From positions 2,963,219 through 3,027,218 of the forward strand of contig CM046332.1 of assembly GCA_025403435.1 (NCBI GenBank): 64,000 nucleotides of DNA. The letters are read 5' to 3'. The stretch comes from Artocarpus heterophyllus. Its lineage: Eukaryota > Streptophyta > Magnoliopsida > Rosales > Moraceae. Shown one piece after another: positions 57,663 through 64,000 of this stretch; the stretch's first letter is position 1; each line of letters starts with the position of its first letter. Position numbers and translations under genes: made by a program. The notes beneath the pieces were generated by a model. That model was not told the origin of the DNA. It worked only from the letters and a program-made list of their open reading frames with translations, and searched no databases.

Positions 57663-59300
57663 TCACATCATAGAACCAAGTCCCATTCGTACTACATGAT
57701 CCTTAAAATTCTTTGGTGTTATGTCTTTAGTTAAAAGATCGGCAATCATCAACTCAGTGTTAACCTGCTCAATGACTACTTTCTCTTCTTTAACACATTT
57801 TTTGATACCTAAATATTTAATATCAATGTGTTTACTCCGACTACCGCTCTTATTATTCTTAGCCATAAACAATCCAACTGACTTGTCGCATACAATTTCA
57901 ATGGTCTAGAAATAAAATCCACAATTCTAAGCCCAAATATAAAACTCTTCTACCATACACCATGCAAAGTAGCTTCAAAACAAGAAACAAACTCGACCTC
58001 CATATTAGATGTAGTAGTCAAAGTCTACTTCACACTCCTCCAAGATAAAGCTCCACCGGTGACCATGCAAACATAACCAGATGTTGATTTTCGTGAATCA
58101 ACATATTTAGCAAAGTCTGAATCGAAGTATCAAATCACCTTTAGAATGTTAGTCAGTCTATACATGAGCATGTAATTCTTAGTCCCTTGAAGGTACCCAT
58201 CACCTTCTTTGAAGCTCTCTAGTGGTCAACACCTAGGATACTCTGATATCTGCCCAACATTCCTATAGCAAATGCAATGTCAGGTCATGTGCAGACCCGA
58301 GTATACATTATTGGCTGAAGCATATGGAATGTTTTTCATTTGTACCCATTCAAGCTCATTTTTCAAGCACTGGTTCAAATTGAACCCATCACCCTTCACA
58401 ATGGGTGCTACACTTGGTGAACAATCCTTCATCTAAAATCTCTCTAGAACCTTGTTGATATAGGTCCTTGAGACAAACCCAAAATATCTCGAGATCTGTC
58501 TCTATGGATCTTAATGCCAATGAAATAAGATACCTCTCCCATATCCTTCATATTAAAGTTCATTGAGAGAAATTGCTCACCTCATATAGCAATCCCTTAT
58601 CATCAGTTGCAAGTAATATGTCATCCATATACAGCACAAGGAAACAAATCCTACTCCTACTGACCTTATGGTATATACATTGTTCCATGATATTCTCTTC
58701 AAAATTAAATGAAGAGATAATGTCTTGGAACTTCAAATACCACTAACAAAGGCTTGTTTCAATCCATATATGGATTCCTTAAACTTGCAAACAAAATGCT
58801 CACCATCACTAGAGGAAAATACTTCTCGTTCTTTCATATAAATCTCTTCCTCTAGATCACCTTTAAGAAAGGTCATTTTCACATCCATGTGGTGCAAATC
58901 GAAATCAAAATGGGCGACCAATGATATAATAATTCGAAGAGAATCCTTTTTAGATATAAGAGAAAAGGTCTCTATGTAGCCGATTTCTTCTCTTTATGTG
59001 AATCCTTTAACAACAAGTCTTGCCTTATGTCTATCCATGTTGCCAAATGAGTCTTTTTTTGTATTAAAGACCCACTTACATCCAATAGCTCTTACACTAT
59101 TAGGCAACTCAGTGAGATCCCATGCTCTGTTAGATGCCATAAAATCCGTTTCATCTTTCATGGCACTATACCATAAGTCAAATTTCTTAGAACTCATGGC
59201 CCGTGAAAATGTTTTAAGATCATTTTCAGCTCCAACATTGTAGTCAAACTCTTGTAAATACATAATATAGTCACTAGGTATCGCCAATCACCTTTTTCTA
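57663..59300 (-). pseudogene. Copia4 RT and RNase H (broken)
   Basis: RNase H end: SKHIDIKYLGIKKCVKEEKV and ELMIADLLTKDITPKNFKDH (57663-57872). RT: SSKKFDLWYSAMKDE, RAIGCKWVFNTKKD, RHKARLVVKGFT (58994-59287), HHMDVKMTFLKGDLEEEIYM and CKFKESIYGLKQA (58733-58921). A CFLVLYMDDILLAT-type catalytic site lies near 58630. Stops and shifts lie between these. Confidence 0.82.
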
Positions 59301-60843
59301 GTAGATCTCCTTAATGTTGGTTCAATATTATCCTAAGAAGCATGTTGTTCAATAGGTTGTTCAACAGGTTCCTGTATCTATTGTTCAGTTGGATCTACTG
59401 TTTCTTGATCAGCTGTTTGTGGAACTCGAACGACCTAGTGTTGTTCACCACACATTTGAACTTTAGGAGTGTTATGTGCAACAATCACTCTATCATGTGA
59501 AGTGGAAGGTTGAGCATCTATATAATCTTTTTTAGGAATAGTGTTCCATGATCGATTGCTCCCACTAATCAAGTCATTCTTAAGAAATTTTGCATTTCTT
59601 GACTCCACAAATCTAGTACTATGAGATGGACAATAAAATATGTATCCTTTAGACCGTTCAGCATAACTAACAAAATATCTACTAATGGTCCTTGGGTCTA
59701 GCTTCTTCTCTTATGGATTGTAAACTTTTACCTCCGACAGGCATTCCCAAATGCATACATATTGCAAACTCGATTTCCAACCCTTGAATAACTCAAAAGG
59801 TGACTTTGGGACGTCCTAGGTTAGAACTCAGTTTAATATGAATATTGTCGTCTTAAGAGCTTCAGTCCATAAGGACTCTAGAAGTTTGGAGCTAGCAAGC
59901 ATACTCTACACCATGTCTAATAACACTTAGTTTCTTCTTTCATCTACACCATTTTAGTTTGGAGAACCAGGCATAGTTTATTAGGCAACAATCCCATGCT
60001 CTTCAATAAGCCTTGCAAATGGACCAGGTGCTTGTCTATGCTTAGTGTATCTGCTGTAGTACTTTCCACCTCTATCCGATCTCATAATATTAATTTGCTT
60101 TTCACATTGTTTCTCTACTTCTGCTTTAAAGACCTTAAAAGTATCTAGTGCTTCATTTTTATTGTTATGCAAGATACATTTATCATGAGTAGTCATCTAT
60201 GAAAGAGACGAAGTACCTTTCAGAGTACAAGTTCATGTCTAAACTATAAATATCCATATATATGATTTCCAATAAATCATAGCTCCTCTTGGCACCCTTC
60301 TTCGACTTGTTGGTCTGCTTACCTTTAATGTAGTCCACACAAGTATCAAAATCAGTAAAATCTAAAGTATTAAGTACTCCATCATTTACTAATCTCTTAA
60401 TTCTCTCAATGGAGATGTGTGATAATCTCTTATGCCACAACATAGAAGATTCATCATTCACAACACATCGCATTATAACAACATTTTCATGAACGTTCAT
60501 AGTGGTATAATTGGTATCATTTTGTAAATTAAGATTCCACATCCAATAAAATCATATTTACAAAATAAACTGAAGGAAGATTCTAAAAAATTAAAGGAAT
60601 ATCCAACTGATACAAGTCTGAAAATTGAAATTAAGTTTCTAGAAAAACTAGGAATATAAAATATATTTTCCAAATGCAAAATAAAAGCACTACTTATGAA
60701 TAGTTTGCACGTTCCTGTAGCCTCCACATGTAAGCACATCTTATTTCTAGAATGGATGCTTGGCTCATTTCCTACTGGCTTTCATAGGTCTTGCAATCCA
60801 TGCAAAGAATTGGTAACATGGATTGTAGAACCGAAGTCAATTC
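59301..60843 (-). pseudogene. Copia4 protease and integrase (broken)
   Basis: From the solo LTR leftwards: IDFGSTIHVTNSLHGLQDL (protease; the serine of DSG is phenylalanine), LENIFYIPSFSRNLIS, then LWHKRLSHISIERIKRLVND with CVDYIKGKQ, where the second cysteine of the zinc site is tyrosine (60183-60542). It continues with YFVSFIDDYS, IMRSDRGGKYYSRYT (60050-60090), and RNR/LDM-type remnants near 59920. The region 59300-59780 is the link to RT with stops. Confidence 0.82.
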
Positions 60844-62843
60844 TATTAGAAAAAAAGTGTACAGTGAAATTTTAAAAAAAATTTACATCAGAGTATTTTT
60901 CAAAACACAAGTTTGACATGCTATATGTATAAATTAACTAGATCTTACTAACCTTTGTATGCCGAAAAAGCCCTTACAAAACGTGAAAAGAAGTAACGTT
61001 TCAAAAGAGCCTTAACCAATTAGTCTTCTTTGCTATTCTCTATCCACGACTGGAGTGAGTGTGGGCTCACACACATAGCTCTTCACCAAGTTGACTCTCC
61101 TTCCAACCAATCGAGAGAACCCAAAGCTAGTGTTTGAGATTTGTGAACAAAAGCTCTCAGGGAGTTTTTAGATTCTCATCAGCAAAGTATCACTCTTAAT
61201 CTCTCAATTGATCTGAGTAACTCTTAAGACTTACTCCCTTTATATAGAGGTTGGGCCCAGGGTCATTCCTTATTAGATTAGCTATCAAAAACTCGAAACA
61301 GAACCAAGTTCAGATCAATATCTGATAAGATCTGTGTAGAAACACGTAATCTTATCATTCGCTCATCGGTAGGCCGAACAGTCCCCATCGGCAGGCTGAA
61401 CATGTGGATCGACAGGCCGAATTGTCGATAAAAATCTCCACGAATCTTTTATTTTCTACCCAAGAATCTATAGGATAAAGTCCCAGCTTTAATTCAAATA
61501 ACCCAATAAAGAAGTTATCTGAACAAAACAACTTTATCTAGATTATCTCTAGGAAAATAAATCAATTCCCAATTTATCTTGATCTAATTTATCCAAAATT
61601 AAATCAACCGATAAATAGACAAGAATTATCCGATCCCAATAATTCAACAAGTTTATCTTAAATTAATTTTATCACAAAATTAATTCAACCGATAAACAAA
61701 CATGAATTATTTGATTCTTTCAAATTTCAACCAATCTGAAAAATCTGACATAAGTCACCAATTATTGGAAAAGCATGTTGTGTCGTTACAGGATGTTGTG
61801 AGCTAGCAAAGGGGACCAAATGGACCTATATAGTTCAAGTTCCTGATAAATATGAAACCCAATATCCGAGATATACATTTCATAATTATCAACTCCAACG
61901 TTACTCCACTAAAAGCTTGAAGCTGCACTCTCGAACTACATAGAATTACGAAGCCATATAGCTAAGTCTCCATGACATATCACAGTGTATCGTATCCCCA
62001 TATGATTATTCATAATCGGCTTAAGGACAAGTTCTGTCTTACCTTTCTGATTATTTTTATCTTACGTTCCATTATCTCACCATCAGGAAACTTACTATCC
62101 AAAGACAGTATACCATTCGGTTACACCTATGTATCTAAATGGTTGAGCGCTCCAGTTTTTTCAATTACAGGATAACGCATATAAGAGGATATCATTACTT
62201 CTGAAGAGGAGCTATGGATTCCATATCTATGAATAACAAGTCTACGCTATCAAGAGTCATGCCTCCAACGTACCGGCATGCATACCACTATTAAGATGTG
62301 GGTGTCACCCTTTGGTACATCAAAAGATACAAGCCAAGACAACAGGCCCACTATTCATCTCAAGATTAAGATAAAACACAAATGATTGTCTAAAGTGAAT
62401 CGATTTGCTGAGACAGAATTATTAATCCAAATTAATTCACTTTATGTCCTGATCCAACACATCGTCACCTATGACAATGTGCTAATGTTTCTATTCATAG
62501 AGTCCACCTCCGATGGTCAAGATAAACCATCTCCCAAAAGGGATATAGACAATATAACAATCTTTGCATGAATAAAGCGCCCAACTTTTCCCTCGATTGC
62601 CGATCGTATGATTCAGACCATCACCTTAAGAACAGTGTCTTTCGCATAATTCGTCCATCATATGCCCAATTCTTAAGGTTTAGACTAACAATCTCAGACT
62701 TTTGTTTGCTTAACATACATTCAACAAATATGAACATAAAGAGGACAAGATTTGATATATAAACAATGAATAAATTCTTTATTGATAAAAATGTCTCCAA
62801 AAAATTATTAAATTTTTACTCCTTAGGGCATACATGTCTAACA
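60844..62843 (-). mobile_element. Solo LTR of the Copia1 family (2000 bp)
   Basis: On the minus strand starts TGTTAGACATGTATGCCC at 62843 and ends CTAATA at 60844, where the usual CAACA has decayed. It is collinear with the whole Copia1 LTR, including the ~110 bp absent from the Copia1 5' LTR. The perfect duplication AATTC flanks it (60839-60843, 62844-62848). No internal sequence remains, so it arose by recombination between two LTRs. A well-kept GGCAGGCYGAAC motif cluster lies at 61364-61430 and the TATA box near 61245. Confidence 0.95.
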
Positions 62844-62848
62844 AATTC

Positions 62849-63660
62849 ACCATGTGTTATAATTAACATCAATCATATTAGATTCATAACAGACAAGTGA
62901 AAGTTGAGTACCTTTCTTATCAAGCCATTCCTGAAATTTAGAGTAGTTCTTCTTCATGTGCCCTTTCTTGTAAAAATGCACTTGAACTCCTTCTTAATAT
63001 CTGGCTGGGTAGAAACCTTGCCTTTCCCCTTTTGCGGTCTAAAATTTCTTCTTATTTCCCTAGGTTGCCAGTTTTACTTTCTCTCCCTCTTCCATAATGA
63101 GCCTTCCCTCCTCCTAAACACACATGGTCAATAGCTCATTAATTGACCATTTGTCCTTATTTGTGTTATAGGAGATCTTAAGGAAACCATACTCTGTGTG
63201 TAGAGTGTTCAGAATGTAATATATAAAGAACGAATCAGACATATCAACTTCTAGCGTCTTCAGTTGAGCCACAATGTCTCTCATGTACATAATGTGCTCA
63301 CACATGCCTTGAATACCGGTAAGCTTCAAGGATGAAAGCTACAACATCAGGGTGCTTGCCAATGCCTTATCTGAAGATTCAAACTGTTCATCACTAGCCT
63401 TTAGTAGTGCTCGGACATTGTCATATTGATCGACTGACTCTAATCCCAGTAAAGATCTTGGTTTTTATGAACATAATTGAGACACAATTGGAACATTCCC
63501 GCTTTTCATAACGATCAATATCATCTAGAATGCTAGTCTTAGTAAGTAATAAAGGCAGTTCATCCTTCCTGATGGCATAGTCAATGTCCATTCACCCCAA
63601 ATGAAGAAGCATCCTCTCCTTCCAAACTTTGTAGTTATCACCCATAAAATAAGAGAATAT
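62849..63660 (-). pseudogene. gag: Copia4 gag (broken)
   Basis: The minus strand reads GDNYKVWKERMLLHLG (near 63640), DDIDRYEKRECSN, FESSDKALASTLM, KLTGIQGMCEHIMYMRDIVA, DMSDSFFIYYILNTLHTEYG and NKDKWSINELLTMCV (63114-63329). Next comes a zinc knuckle remnant VHFYKKGHMKKNY with both end cysteines lost, and KFQEWLDKKGTQLSLVCYES up to the solo LTR. The N-terminus lies near 63660. Confidence 0.82.
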
Positions 63661-64000
63661 CACATTTCATATCAGATAAATTAACAAGCTAAATTACTGC
63701 AATACATCAAACATATCTGCTCATCTTACAAAATTTGAAGCTAATAACTCTATGTTATGTTTTACCAATACAAATCATGCTACAAAAATTGTGAATCAAA
63801 TGACGTAAAAACTGCCTATAGGCTAAGTTTCTAATTCATATAGATTCACATACAACCTTATGATAAAACTATTAAACTATATTCCATTTCTTAATCCCTA
63901 TAGGCAAATTAAGAAAATAATTTAATATTTCATCCTAATCAATCATGTTTAATGTAATAAAATTTTCTGTGGGATATTTCATTATACTAAACATAATTAG
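63661..64000 (-). other. Copia4 leader region
   Basis: AT-rich, no open frame. Upstream of gag on the minus strand, so presumably the untranslated leader. The primer-binding site and LTR are beyond the window. Confidence 0.45.

Larger units (their letters stand above)
56848..64000 (-). mobile_element. Copia4: Ty1/copia element, runs off the right edge
   Basis: On the minus strand: gag (from beyond 63660 to 62850), solo LTR insert, protease, pre-integrase, integrase, RT, RNase H, polypurine tract, and 3' LTR ending near 56848. The 5' LTR is outside the window. Many stops. RT, integrase and gag motifs are of a different copia lineage from Copia1 and Copia2. Confidence 0.87.

Overview
This 64 kb window looks like nuclear repeat DNA from a flowering plant, probably a eudicot. 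It is AT-rich and has no bacterial-style operons. Nearly all recognisable protein is Ty1/copia or Ty3/gypsy retrotransposon Gag-Pol, or CACTA (En/Spm) transposase. It also holds a fragment of plastid DNA carrying accD and psaI sequence. I find no intact host gene, tRNA, rRNA or CRISPR array. The window is best read as a nest of mobile elements, several of which can be delimited to the base by target-site duplications (TSDs).

Layout, left to right. 1-1579: a truncated gypsy LTR (family 'Gypsy1', minus strand) sitting in the leader of a minus-strand copia element (Copia-A), whose LTR is 2149-3740. 4031-4417: fragment of a Copia1-family LTR. 4424-4700: two SINE-like copies, head to head. 4793-4864 plus 25325-27030: a decayed CACTA second gene (Transposase_24-like), split by Copia1. 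Copia1 (4865-25324, plus strand, TSD TATTT) is itself split in its 3' LTR by Gypsy1 (12547-23447, plus strand, Tekay/Del-like, TSD AGTTT). 27334-41775: a CACTA element on the minus strand whose TNP2 transposase is interrupted by Copia2 (30762-40301, minus strand, nearly identical LTRs and almost intact pol) and by a further intron or insert of about 1.45 kb.

41776-44660: Copia3 (minus strand), cut off by the CACTA end and carrying a 394-bp TRIM element (TSD CTAGT). About 44990-45700: nuclear plastid DNA (accD fragment, spacer, psaI), followed by a SINE-like copy. 45880-55188: Copia5 (minus strand), split in gag by Gypsy2 (48604-54219, minus strand, TSD GGAAG). 55557-56161: probable solo LTR. 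56848-64000: Copia4 (minus strand), with a 2.0-kb solo LTR of the Copia1 family (TSD AATTC) inserted just upstream of its protease.

None of the coding regions is intact. In Copia1, Gypsy1, Copia2 and Copia4 many premature stops fall where relatives within the window or conserved family motifs have CAG, TGG or CGA codons. This is the pattern expected from deamination of methylated CHG and CG sites. The most unusual feature is a roughly 10-bp near-palindrome (TCGGCAGGCCGA and variants) that occurs in clusters in the LTRs of Gypsy1 and also in the LTR and leader of the unrelated Copia1 family. I see no candidate for a new enzymatic system. The novelty here lies in element structure, nesting order and this shared motif.
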